From: Ichthyophis bannanicus
Lineage: Eukaryota > Chordata > Amphibia > Gymnophiona > Ichthyophiidae
Length of the DNA stretch: 64,000 nt
Assembly: GCA_033557465.1 (NCBI GenBank)
Contig: CM066033.1
Span: 1,355,235,834-1,355,299,833, forward strand
Reading direction: 5' to 3'
In this document: piece by piece, positions 29,750 to 39,439 of the stretch
How the letters are laid out: each line of letters opens with the position of its first letter
Position numbering within the stretch: the stretch's first letter is position 1
Notes under the pieces: generated by a model
What the model was told of the DNA's origin: nothing
What the model saw: the letters and a program-made list of their open reading frames with translations, nothing else
Databases searched by the model: none
Position numbers and translations under genes: made by a program

Positions 29750-31439
29750 TAGGCATAGCCTCTCCGTCCCTGCTCTCCCAACCCTGTACAGGAGGTCGCC
29801 TTGCCCTGTTTGCCCACCAGTGGCCACTCATCACTGGAGACAGTTGGGTGTTAAGCATAGTCCACAAAGGCTATCTACTACACTTCCAACAACTGCCTCC
29901 TCCATACTTTCCAGGGGAACCTCCAAGGCCTCCCCTGCACACAGATCTTCTCCTTCAGGAGCTCCAAAGTCTGTTGGTGGACAGGGTGGTGGAACCTGTG
30001 CCTCCCCACTTGCAAGGTCAAGGGTTCTACTCCAGGTATTTCCTGGTACCCAAAAGAACCGGTGGCCTTCGACCTATTCTAGATCTCAGAAACCTCAACA
30101 AGTTCCTGGAGAAGGAAAAGTTCAAGATGCTTACTCTTGGAACACTTCTGCCCTCCAGCAGGGAGATTGGCTATGCTCATTAGATCTAAAGGATGTGTAT
30201 ACTCACATCCTCATTCATCAAGACCACAGAAAGTACCTCAGGTTCGTTGTGGGAGGAAACCATTATCAGTACAGAGTACTACCTTTTGGCCTCACCTCCG
30301 CTCCCAGGGTCTTTACCAAATGCCTGGCAGTGGTGGCGGCCTACCTGAGAAATCAGTAAGTCTTTGTCTTCCCCTATCTGGACGACTGGCTCATAAGAGG
30401 TCAAACGTGCCAGGAGGCCCGACAGGCTACTCTCAGAACCATTGCTCTTCTTCAAAGCTTGGGGTTTGTAATAAACTTTGCAAAGTCCACTTGGCTCCCC
30501 TCCCAGAATTTTTAGTTCATAGGGGCGAGGTTGGACTCTCTGCTGGCAAAGGCATTCTTGCCAGAAGACAGAGCCCACAGGCTGAGAAATTTAGCAAACC
30601 AGTTTCTCAGCAGGTCAATGGTCTCCGCCAGACTCTGCCTGAGGCTCCTTGGCCACATGGCTTCGACAGTGCATGTGACCCCCAATGCCAGGCTACATAT
30701 GAGGCCTGCACAGTGGTGCCTTCGGACTCAGTGGTCACAGGCCACAGGCAGCCTCAGAGACAGGATAAGGGTGTCCAGATGATTTCTGAACTCCCTCAGC
30801 TGGTGGCTGCACCCATCCAATCTGCTGCAAGGGGTACCTTTTCAGATTCCTGGGTTCACGGTAGTGTTGACCATGGATGCCTCCCTGCAGGGCTGGGGAG
30901 CTCATTGTCTAGGCAAGTGCACCCAGGGCCTGTGGTCTCCCTGGGAAGCCGCACAGCAAATCAATCTCCTGGAACTCAGGGCTATTTGGTTAGCCCTCAA
31001 GACTTTTTCTCAAACCCTGGCTCATCAGTCTGTCCTAATTCAAACAGACAACCAGGTAGCCATGTTTTATGTGAACAAGCAGGGCGGAACTGGGTCCAGG
31101 CTCCTTTGTCAGGAGACACAGGACCTTTGCTTGTTTGCTCTCAGACACAACATGCTCCTCAAGGCAGTGTATCTACCTGGCCAGGAGAACTACCTGGCAG
31201 ACAGGTTGAGCAGAATTCTGCAGCCCCACGAGTGGCAGCTCCATCCTTTGGTGGTTCAGAAGATTTCCCTGAAATGGGGACTTCCATCCATAGATCTGTT
31301 TGCCAGTCCTCTGAACAAACAGCTGCCTAAGTTCTGCTCCAGGCAACCGCATCCTCTGCGGATAGCAGCAGATGCTTTTCTGATTCCCTGGTCTCAGGGC
31401 CTCCTGTATGCATTTCCTCCCACGCCCTTGGTGGCCTGA
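29750..31439 (+). pseudogene. DIRS-B2 reverse transcriptase and RNase H
   Basis: RT begins with LLLQELQSLLVDRVVEPVPP and GFYSRYFLVPKRTGGLRPIL, then DLRNLNKFL. After a frameshift near 30165 it continues LCSLDLKDVYTHILIHQDHR, YQYRVLPFGLTSAPRVFTK and the catalytic FPYLDDWLI at about 30375. RNase H follows: VLTMDASLQGWGAH, NLLELRAIWLALKTF, VLIQTDNQVAMFYVNKQGG and YLADRLSR. Three nonsense codons (about 30358, 30507 and 30780) interrupt the second frame, plus TGA at about 31437 where the family has Arg. All catalytic Asp and Glu positions are still readable. This is the block missing from DIRS-B1. Confidence 0.83.
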
Positions 31440-31840
31440 ACTCTGTTCAAGATTCTTCAGGACAAGGCCTCGGTCCTGCTGGTGGCTCCCAGGTGGCCGA
31501 GACAGCCTTGGTTTCCACTTCTGCTTTAGCTGACGGTGGATCCCCCACTGCCTCTGGGGTTGCAACCCGACCTTCTCTCTCAGGATCAGGGTTCCCTTCT
31601 GCACCCCAATCTCAAAGCTCTCAATTTGATGGCATGGAGGCTGCAAGGGTAGTTTGGGCTCCCTGGGGCCTACCTCAGGAAGTTGAGAAGGTTGTCCTAG
31701 CCTCTAGGAAACAGTCCACTAGGAAAACCTATGCTCTTAAATGGAAAAGGTTTTCCGTATGGTGTCACCTACGTACCGAGGATCCTTTCTCCTGTACTGT
31801 ACCAGTAGTGCTTCAGTACTTACTGCACTTATCAAATCAA
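31440..31840 (+). pseudogene. DIRS-B2 methylase-like stretch and tyrosine recombinase N-terminus
   Basis: TLFKILQDKASVLLVAPRWP then RQPWFPLLL is the post-RNase H region. The recombinase N-terminal domain starts VEKVVLASRKQSTRKTYALK and runs to VPVVLQYLLHLSNQG. It stops at 31840, where the inverted insert begins. Coding resumes at 32162 with KSTSVRVHLSAL, so almost no codons are lost at the junction. Confidence 0.78.
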
Positions 31841-32161
31841 GGATCAGTCACTAACCAAAATACCAGCATCCATGTTGCAACTGAATAGGTGTCAAGTCTT
31901 TTCAGCTTGTTTTACATATTTGGATATGACGATGTTGTTAAGAAGGCCTGAAGGCCTATGTTAGTGGCTCTGTATGTAAGAGTAGTTACTCACCTGTAAC
32001 AGGTGTTCTCCAGGAGCAGCAGGAATCAGTCCTCACATATGGGTTACATCGACGTCGATGAAGCCCTTGCGGAGCATTTCCCCAGCTTTCCAAGAAAGCC
32101 TTTGGGAATGCAGGCATGCATGCGCGGTTCCCTTCCTGCCTAAAGGTGCCATCTTGCTCAG
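31841..32161 (-). repeat. Inverted copy of DIRS-B2 right end plus flank (left arm)
   Basis: These 321 bases are the reverse complement of 33321-33641, with one mismatch found by eye (GATGACGATG-type site near 31925 against its partner near 33555). The arm contains the right terminal inverted repeat and 153 bases of the non-DIRS flank, and it lies inside the recombinase gene. See findings. Confidence 0.9.
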
Positions 32162-33004
32162 AAGTCCACTTCTGTTCGGGTCCACCTCTCAGCTCTAGCA
32201 GCTCACCACTCACTGGTGGAAGAACATTCTCTGTCAGTTCACCCCTTGGTGTCCCGGTTTCTCAGAGGCTTGCTCTTGCTCAAGCCTCCAATCCGTCCTC
32301 CTGCTCCTGAGTGGGAGTTGAATGTGGTCTTGCAGCAACTGACTCGCCCACCGTTTGAGCCGATGGCTACTTGTCCTCTATGCTTCATGTCCTGGAAGTC
32401 ACTCTTCTTGGTAGCCCTAACCTCGGCTAGGCGAGTGAGTGAGCTTCAGGCCCTGGTCTGTGACAGGCCTTACACTAGATTCAATAGGAACAGGGTAGTC
32501 CTCAGGACTCATCCAAAGTTCCTCCCAAAGGTTGTCTCCTCTTTCCACCTCAACCAGGAGGTGGTTCTTCCAACATTCTTCCCTAGGCCTCATGCAAGTC
32601 AGGCTGAAGCAGTTCTGCATACCCTGGACTGTATGAGGGCCTTATCCTTCTACCTTGACCGTACGCAGGGGCACAGAAGGGCTACTCAGCTCTTCATATC
32701 TTTTGACCCTAATAATTTGGGGTTAGCTGTGTCCATGCATACCTTGTCCATCTGCGTGGCTGACTGTATCACCTGGGCTTACAGGGCGGCTGACCTTCCT
32801 TTGCAGGGTCGGGTCACGGCCCATCATGTCAGGGCAATGGCTGCCTCAGTGGCTCATCTCCGCTCTGTACCGTTGGTAGACATCTGCAGGGCTGCAACTT
32901 GGTCTTCAAGCCAGACTTTTGCGGCCCATTACTGTCTGGAAAGGGAGTCCCGTAGGGACAGTGCTTTTGGCCAGGCAGTACTCCAGAATCTCTTTGAGGT
33001 TTAG
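32162..33004 (+). pseudogene. DIRS-B2 tyrosine recombinase, catalytic part
   Basis: This is an open frame of about 280 codons ending at 33004. It shows SVRVHLSALAAHHSLVEEHS, LLLKPPIRPPAPEWELNVVL, the first catalytic Arg in LTSARRVSELQALV, the basic strand NRVVLRTHPKFLPKVVSSFH, the HxxR box in TAHHVRAMAAS, and ICRAATWSSSQTFAAHYCLE with the nucleophile Tyr. All catalytic positions are intact. It has lost its N-terminal domain to the 321-bp insert, so it cannot make a normal protein. Confidence 0.85.
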
Positions 33005-33139
33005 GCAACTCCTGCCCTCCTGCCCTCTGTTGGGCTACCAGTGGAGGTTCTGTCAGTGAAAAGCCTTTCTTTGCTGCTGAGACTAGAGGGAGTTCTCTTG
33101 TTCAGCCTGGGTTCCTGATAGCCCAGAGCTAGGGAGTCA

Positions 33140-33240
33140 CCCATATGTGAGGACTGACTTCCTGCTTGGTCCTGGAGAAAGAGTAGTTACTCTCCTGTAA
33201 CAGGTGTTCTCCAGGAGCAGCAGGAATCAGTCCTCATAAC
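33140..33240 (+). repeat. DIRS-B2 internal complementary region
   Basis: CATATGTGAGGACTGACTTC then CTGCTTGGTCCTGGAGAA is complementary to the left end at 25755. The adjoining GTTACTCTCCTGTAACAGG then TGTTCTCCAGGAGCAGCAGG is complementary to the right end at about 33440-33488. This is the circle-closing template of DIRS elements. Confidence 0.85.
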
Positions 33241-33320
33241 CCTCCCTCCTCCCCTGGGAGTTGCAGTTGTACATAGTTTATTTTTACATTTTTGTGTGCT
33301 GTTTTAGCTATGTCATTTGA

Positions 33321-33488
33321 CTGAGCAAGATGGCACCTTTAGGCAGGAAGGGAACCGCGCATGCATGCCTGCATTCCCAAAGGCTTTCTTGGAAAGCTGG
33401 GGAAATGCTCCGCAAGGGCTTCATCGACGTCGATGTAACCCATATGTGAGGACTGATTCCTGCTGCTCCTGGAGAACACCTGTTACAG
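33321..33488 (+). repeat. DIRS-B2 right terminal inverted repeat
   Basis: It runs from CTGAGCAAGATGGCACCTTT to GGTGAGTAACTAC and is the inverse of 25755-25920. The copied segment that recurs inverted at 31841-32161 extends past it to 33641. Confidence 0.88.
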
Positions 33489-33641
33489 GTGAGTAACTAC
33501 TCTTACATACAGAGCCACTAACATAGGCCTTCAGGCCTTCTTAACAACATCATCATATCCAAATATGTAAAACAAGCTGAAAAGACTTGACACCTATTCA
33601 GTTGCAACATGGATGCTGGTATTTTGGTTAGTGACTGATCC

Positions 33642-33850
33642 CGATTTGCCTGAAGCAGGGTTTGTGTTCACCCGAAACATGTCATGTCGCATTTGGGACG
33701 GTCTTGCTTTTCTACCAAGAGGATTATCGTTTTCCAGCCTCAAGCTAAGTAAAGTTTTTTCATTCTAAAAATATTAAAAAGGGTTTGCTGCAGCGGGGGG
33801 TGTGAAGGCCATCTCCCCTCCTGTGCCGGTATACCCGACAAAAAAAATAT
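33642..33850 (+). repeat. Hammerhead-motif-like repeat, copy 1
   Basis: CCTGAAGCAGGGTTTGTG, a short GGGT/ACCC stem, then CCCGAAACATGTCATGTCG resemble the core order of a hammerhead ribozyme (CUGANGA, stem II, GAAA, cleavage GUC), though one core base differs. A second diverged copy starts at 35165. Both copies later share CCCGACAAAAAA. Such motifs occur in Penelope-like elements and retrozymes. The assignment is tentative. Confidence 0.4.
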
Positions 33851-34139
33851 TTATTTTGGATGTGATTTGTCTTCCTCTGTATCTTGTATGATTGAAAAAG
33901 GAAAATAAACATCCAGAATCTGTCTCCATTATTAAACCTTGACAAGCATTCTGAAGAATAGAAGGGATGGGTAAGAATTTACCAACACATAGGGAAGGAT
34001 GCAACAGAATTTGCAAAACAAGAGAAAAATAGTCACAGAATTAGATCAGTAGTGATGGAAAAATTGCTATTACTAATCTCAATCATTTGTACAGCACTAC
34101 AAAGACATATGCAGTGTTGTAGAGAGACATGTAAAAACA
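33851..34139. other. Unrecognised AT-rich sequence
   Basis: No gene or repeat family was recognised between the hammerhead-like repeat and the L2 fragment. Confidence 0.5.
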
Positions 34140-34905
34140 GTCCCTGCTCATCAGAGCTTACAGTCTAGTCAAGACAGACAACACAACTGGGGCTAGGAGA
34201 TATCTAGGAAATGGTAAGGAAACACATAGGAGGTGAATAGGAGACTAAGCGGATCAGAATCCAAAAGTAACCTTGAAGAGGTAAATTTTTAGCCTTGATT
34301 TGAATAGGGCTAAAGATGGAGCCTGACGTACTGACTTGGGTAGCTTGTGCCATGCATAAGGAGCAGCAAGGTAGAAAGATCGGAGTTTGGCATTGGCAAT
34401 GGAAAAGAAGGGCGCAGATAGGGTTCTGCCAGAGGAGCAGAGTTCCCGAGGAGGGGCGCAGGGAGAGATAAGAGAGGAAAGGTAGTGAGGAGCAACAGAA
34501 TGAATACACGTATTCTAAAATACCTACAACTTGTATTTGTATATAGTTTATTGTACATAGTTTACAAGCCAGTTCTGTGCTGTTATGCATTGGTTCATGC
34601 TGTTAACCATTACTCTTTATTGTTACAAAATGTTCGATGTAAAACTAAGCTCTTGCTTTGTGGATTGTTTTATTGTAAACCGCAACTGAACTCTGGAAGA
34701 TGCGGGTAATAAATGATTGTTAAATAAATAAATAAAACTTATAGATCAGTAGGAGAAGTTTGAACTGAATGCGGAAAACGAGGGGAAGCCAATGAAGTGA
34801 CTTGAGAAGAAGGATTACATAAGCATAGCGATACTGGTGGAAGATAAGCTGTGCAGCTGAGTTTTGAAAGAACTGGCAAAAGTACTCGTGTCTTAGCTAG
34901 CTGTG
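34140..34905 (-). mobile_element. L2 LINE 3' part, minus strand, interrupted
   Basis: The reverse strand reads LLKSLHWLPLVFRIQFKLLL, then after an interruption IHSVAPHYLSSLISP-like sequence, TPSSGTLLL and FKSRLKIYLFKVTFGF-like sequence. This parallels the C-terminus of the L2 at 23990-24260. The 3' UTR marker GATGAGCAGGGAC is present in reverse near 34145. A plus-strand L2-type tail (34503-34735) splits it. Confidence 0.72.
34503..34735 (+). mobile_element. L2-tail / SINE insertion
   Basis: It ends GTAAACCGCAACTGAACTC, then GCGGGTAATAAATGATTG and a TAAATAAATAAATAAA tail. It lies inside the minus-strand L2, between the codons for LLLIYK and the Ile-His-Ser block. Its left border is approximate. 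Confidence 0.6.
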
Positions 34906-35158
34906 ACATTTTGATGGTAGAAAATTTCTACAGAGACAGGCACAATAAAATGGCATATCTCATCCATTATAATTTTTGAAAACACTACAGCATTGCCATA
35001 CTGGAAAAGCACTGGGGCCACAACTGTAAGAAAATTAAGAGATTATGATCACCTGTGATTGCTCTCATTCCGATTAATAAGAAAAATGGATGCAAGGAAA
35101 TCAGACATAGTGGTAAAGGAGAAAAACTTTAGAACTGCATTGATTATAGATTGATTAC
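34905..35158 (+). mobile_element. RLE-class LINE scrap, endonuclease region
   Basis: The plus strand gives NFYRDRHNKMAYLIHYNF, YSIAILEKHWGHNCKK and a decayed WDMPIxTDKK-like run (ALIPINKKNGCKEIRHSGKG). In R4/Dong/Rex6 LINEs the corresponding region reads like RHDNVA..IHW and then a RPDIVV motif of the restriction-like endonuclease. The minus-strand piece at 45700 has a clearer version. It could be the distal part of the element at 24650. Confidence 0.45.
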
Positions 35159-35164
35159 AGAGGC

Positions 35165-36440
35165 GATTTTCCGGTTAGACCGAGGGGAACACTTGATACA
35201 GGGCTTTTCCCAAGCCCGAAACATGCATGTCGTGCCAATTCACTGCGGAGATTACATCGCCTATTTCTTCAGATAAGTGTTGGTTACACTATTTTTCAGT
35301 ATCACAGTTCTTTAAATCTTGTTGAATAAAAGGGCCTGTAGGGTATATTAGTAGCACAAAAATAAGTTAGACTCTGTTGTTGTCCAGGGGAAATAGCTAC
35401 TATTACCCAGCCCAAAGTTCGGTGAGTTATTCTGACAATGAGCCACGAAAGAAGTCTGGTCTGCAGATATATATTAGACTTTATTATAGGCAACCAGGTA
35501 GAAAAATATACACACACACATATAGCTAATTAGAAACATGAGGTAGAAATTTGTTATAGTACAGATGTACACTTGGACAACGTAATAAATCACTGATTAG
35601 TAACCAGACGTCACTGATTCGCTCTGCACTGAGGAAAAGTAAGAAATATATTGCTAACCCCTTGCCCATCCGGAGGAGGAGAGATAAGTCAGTACCTTAG
35701 TTCCGTCGGGCTCTCAGGAACAATGCAGTCCAAGGAGGCAGCTCCTAGCTAATGCGGGCTCTAGCCTCGTCAGGCGAGCCGCAGTAAGTCCGAACCGGAG
35801 GTATCTGTGAAAGTCTTATCTCAGACCTGTGGAGGATGGCCTAGCCCACACGTAGTGGCCGGCTGGCGGAAAGCTCAGGTCGCAGGAATCAGGTACGCAG
35901 TGCACAGCAGAGAGGAACTGGTGCAGAAGTCTGTATGAACAGGTGGGAAAAGCCCCCAACTCTCTCTACTAAAGTTTCAGTGCAGATTGCATTATTCTGT
36001 GTAAGAATCCTCCGTCATAGGTCCGAAGATTGGTTGGCACCAGGCAGTCTGAGGTGTTCTCAGCGAATCAGGAGGTAGATGATGAGCAGCTTCTTGCAAA
36101 CAAAGGAGCCATGGTAAGAAATCAGACAGAAGCAACAGTATGTAACTTCTGGGCATGTACAAGTGTCCAAGGCCAGCCACGGACAATAGCTTCTGTATGT
36201 ATGCTTAGAAACGCTGCGCCAGCAGTTGCTTGGAGGTCGTTTGTAGCTGAACACAGCAAAAGTGACGTGAAGAATCCATCTTGTCTGTGCAGGTTGGTTC
36301 AGGCCTGAGTTGCTGAGCAGGCCGGAGAATTGCATGTAGAATTGCAGGGGTACCAGCCCTACAGGCCCTCCCGACGCTGAGGCGGGAGTTTTAATTCTCC
36401 CCTCTCATGTCGGTTGGTCCCGACAAAAAAGTATTCAGAC
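35165..36440 (+). repeat. Hammerhead-motif-like repeat, copy 2, split by an LTR-like element
   Basis: CACTTGATACAGGGCTTTTC then CCAAGCCCGAAACATGCATG and TCGTG give the same motif order as copy 1: a GGGC/GCCC stem then CGAAACATG. After the LTR-like insert (35337-36363) it continues to GGTCCCGACAAAAAAG, matching the end of copy 1 at 33840. The two copies are substantially diverged from each other. Confidence 0.4.
35337..36363. mobile_element. Solo-LTR-like element with TG...CA ends
   Basis: The 1027-bp insert starts TGTAGGG and ends CCCTACA, perfect 7-bp inverted termini, and is flanked by GGCC on both sides (35333-35336 and 36364-36367). TG...CA ends with a 4-5-bp duplication are typical of LTR retrotransposons. 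There is no coding sequence, so a solo LTR is the simplest reading. An AATAAA on the minus strand near 35483 suggests that orientation. No related internal region was found in the window. Confidence 0.65.
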
Positions 36441-36599
36441 AAGTACATTGAAAGTTTTGGAAGAATCCATTGGTGGTTTTTCAATGACTTTCTGTTCTAG
36501 TATGATTTTGTAGTCATTTGAGGTGTGGAGGTTTATTATCCATTGATTATAGAGGTGTCAGTTCCAAATGACTATTCTGTGAATCACGTTAAGAATAAG

Positions 36600-36980
36600 A
36601 GGATCCTCAAGCACAAAGAAAGAAATGCCACAGGTTTGATTAAGAGGAATTTCCAAGCATACCTTGATAAATATTTTTTACCCAACCCATAGTTAATCTT
36701 TGGAACTCATTGCCGGAGGATATGATAAAAGCCAGTAGCATGGCTGGATTTGAAAAAGGTTAGGACAAGTTCCCGGAGAAAAGGTCAATAGACTGTTGTT
36801 AAGGTAGAGCTGAGAAAAGCTACCACTTATCCCTGGGGGTAAATAGCATAGACTCTAGCTACACTTTGGGATCCTGTCAGGTACTTGTAACCTTGATTTG
36901 CCACTCTTGAAAAGCAGATACTAGCCTTGATTTACCTTTGGTCTGACCGAGTATGGCAATTATTATGTTCTTATAATGTG
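36600..36980 (+). mobile_element. Old CR1 LINE 3' end
   Basis: Decayed CR1 C-terminus (LWNSLPEDMIKASSMAGFEK-like) and 3' UTR with TTGCCACTCTTGAAAAGCAG, then TTTGGTCTGACCGAGTATGG and TTATGTTCTTATAATG. It is about as old as the copy at 14690. Confidence 0.8.
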
Positions 36981-37329
36981 TCTTCCCTTTTTACTGCTCT
37001 ACACAGTAATGAGGTTCAAAAGCCCAGTGGCTATAATATAGTGAACAGAAGGCATACCCACCAGAGAACACGGTAGACGTTTATTCATGTCAAGATAATT
37101 TGGAATGATGCCACTTCTTGTGATATGAAGAAAAAAAAACCCTTCTGTTTGCACTGTGATGACATCCTGGCAGAGTTTAGCATACCCTATGCCAGTGTTT
37201 TTCAACCTTTTTTGTGCAAAGGCACACTTTTTTCATGAAAAAAATCACGAGGCACACCACCATTAGAAAATGTTAAAAAAATTTACCTCTGTGCCTATAT
37301 TGACTATATATAAAGTAATTCTCTTGAAT

Positions 37330-37600
37330 AGGAATCAAACACTCACACCAACCCCCCTCCCCTGCTGGTTCACACCAACCCCCCTCCCCTGCTGGTTCAC
37401 TCACACCACCCCCCCCCCCTCCACTGCTGGTTCACTCACCCACCCCCCTGTCACTTACTCACCCCTCCTGCTGGGTCACTCACTCACTTACCCCCCCCTC
37501 CCCTGCTGGTTCACTCACACCATCGCCCCCCCCCTCTTGCTGGTTCACTCACACTCCCCCCCCTTGCTGGTTCACTCACACACACACTCCCCCCCCCTCT
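37330..37600. repeat. Minisatellite, unit about 30 bp (CTGCTGGTTCACTCAC...)
   Basis: Imperfect tandem copies of CCCCTGCTGGTTCACTCACA with variable C runs, inside hAT-1. The open frame through it is a by-product of the repeat. Confidence 0.85.
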
Positions 37601-37614
37601 GCCCAAGCCGCTGC

Positions 37615-37926
37615 TTCTGCTTTGTACAGAGCAGCGGCTGCACTACACTTACATTGAAAAGTAAAGAGAAACTGTGTCAGGAGCCCTCCGGTCATCGCAG
37701 AGCCTGAGGAAGTGATGTCATGGGGGCGGGCTCCTCACAGGCTGTCTTTCCTTTTCAAATTAACTTTATTGCAGCTAAAGTTAATTTGAAAAGGAAAGAC
37801 AGCCTGTGAGGAGCCCGCCCCCATGACATCACTTCCTCGGGCTCTGCATGATCGGAGGGCTCCTGACACAGTTTCTCTTTACTTTTCAATGTAAGTGTAG
37901 TGCAGCCGCTGCTCTGTACAAAGCAG
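37615..37926. repeat. Long near-perfect palindrome inside hAT-1
   Basis: Left arm 37615-37767 and right arm 37777-37926 are reverse complements with few mismatches, around a loop of about 9 bases (ATTGCAGCT). The transcript or single strand could fold into a hairpin of roughly 150 bp. Confidence 0.9.
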
Positions 37927-38420
37927 AACCAGTGGCTGCACTGCTATAGGGAATCGCGTTCGCGCTGCGGACTTCGGCACAAAAGCCGTTTTTTTGCTCT
38001 GGCCGCTCCCGATCTTGCGGCCAGAGCAAAAAACCGGCTTTTCAATGGCCGGTTTTACAACTGTGCTGGCAGCCGGCCTGGCCATGGAAAAACCGGCCAG
38101 GCCGGCTGAAAACCGGCCGGTTGGCAACCCTAATTTGTGAGCCGAGGCCACATGTTATGGATGAAATTGGAATTTTTCCCACGGCACACCAGACAATATC
38201 TCACGGCACACTGGTTGAAAAACGCTGCCCTATGCCATAACTTGCCCTAGTGGACAAAAGGGGAAGCAGCAACTGCTTAAAAGAGGAATGTAAGATACCT
38301 GAAAAACAATTAAATAAAGGTAATTTAATGGGAAAGCATAAGGCTGTGACTTTATTATAGGAAAATGAAGTGGAAGTTGGTGTCTTTTTTCAAATTCACC
38401 TTAGGGTTTTTCCGACACAT

Positions 38421-38912
38421 AGGGCCCGATTCTGAGTCATGGCTTGCGGGGCTGCACGTCCTGGCAGGACGTGCATCTCCGCAAGCCATCCTGCCCCTAG
38501 AGCAGCAGGATGGGGGGAGCCAGCTGGAGGGGGCGGGCAGGGCCTGTGCAGAGCGGGGGTGGGAAAGGCGGCAGGATATAGAGGGTTGATTCAAGTCACG
38601 GCCCTGTAGGTCCTGCGGGGTCAGGGGGTGTGCTTATTCCACCTCAAAGGTGGAATAATCATCAATAACCAGGAGATTGGGGCTGGAGTCGTCCCCCCCC
38701 AGGCCGGGTGCAGGGGGGGTCCCCGCCAATCGATCCAGGCCCCAGCTGGCCAGCTATGGATCAGGTAGCGGGGAAGAGGGGGGTCTGCACCATGGGAGCC
38801 CGGGGAGGATGTCCTTGCAGGCATACAGGGGCACGCTGGGCCATCCTCAGACCTGATTCTGTATGCCACAGGAATGTTTTGCTCCCACGGTGCAGAATTG
38901 GGCTCATACAGT
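38421..38912. mobile_element. Candidate non-autonomous DNA transposon with short TIRs
   Basis: The left end GGGCCCGATTCTG and the right end CAGAATTGGGCTC are inverted relatives. CATA flanks both sides as a possible duplication. The inside is GC-rich and contains a hairpin (GGCTTGCGGGGCTGCACGTC with its complement, 38441-38487). There is no transposase. Superfamily unknown. Confidence 0.4.
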
Positions 38913-39439
38913 ACAAAAAATCAAGGCCTGTCCAAAGTCCAAGAACACAGCAGCATGGCCTACGTGATTTGAAATTTCACAAGCAGTCTCTCCTCATTCT
39001 GGTACTTCAATGAGCCATTTTTTCAGAGCTATAAAACTGTGTTTTATATTTCCTCATCTTTCAGATACCAAAGAGGAAATAGATTGTCACAAGAATGAGG
39101 GATATGCTACAGAAAGCTGATATTGAGTTCCTCACATCCATTGTGCCAAAAATGATCTTAAAAATCACAGATAAATCCAGGTTATGGATTGAGCTGGTTT
39201 AAGAGGTGAGCCAGTGGGCACAGAACCTTAGCAGCGCTGAAAGTGCCTCCCCGGCTCCACCTCCTGCAGCAGCGGCAGCTTTGCTCCTGCCACTCTCTAC
39301 AGTTTAATCAGCCTCTTCCTTGTAAGAAAGTGGACGTGCTTGTGCGTGCCAGTAGAGGCCAATTAAATTGCAGAGACTGGCGGGGGCAAAGGCAGCAAGT
39401 TCTGCCACTGTCTGGACATCTGTAGCAGGCTAGAAGGCC
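38913..39439. other. No recognised feature
   Basis: Mixed sequence without coding motifs or clear repeats. 39230-39300 is GC-rich with CTGCAGCAGCGGCAG. The short open frames lack family signatures. Confidence 0.5.

Larger units (their letters stand above)
25755..33488 (+). mobile_element. DIRS-B2: most complete DIRS-B copy, with CR1 and inverted-duplication inserts
   Basis: Structure: left inverted repeat 25755-25920, gag (26176 to about 29730, split by CR1 at 26875-28522), RT and RNase H (about 29750-31439), methylase-like stretch, tyrosine recombinase (about 31680-33004, split by a 321-bp insert), internal complementary region (33140-33240) and right inverted repeat (33321-33488). Without the inserts it is about 5.8 kb. 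No target duplication is seen. It is the reference copy here for the shorter DIRS-B1. Confidence 0.88.
37193..38227. mobile_element. hAT-1: non-autonomous hAT element containing a long palindrome
   Basis: Terminal inverted repeats are CAGTGTTTTTCAACC on the left and GGTTGAAAAACGCTG on the right, with the exact 8-bp duplication CCCTATGC (37185-37192 and 38228-38235). Inner subterminal copies of GGCACAC occur near both ends. There is no transposase. Inside lie a CCCC-rich minisatellite (37330-37600), a palindrome with arms of about 150 bases, and a smaller GC-rich hairpin (37985-38032, arms TTTTTTGCTCTGGCCGC). The element is 1035 bp. Confidence 0.9.

Noticed and set aside
36030..36335. Open frames inside the 1027-bp LTR-like element
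   Set aside because: They are short, occur on both strands and carry no gag, protease or RT motif.
37330..37600. Spaced repeats resembling a CRISPR array
   Set aside because: The repeats are imperfect, lack unique spacers, sit in a eukaryotic hAT element and vary mainly in C-run length.
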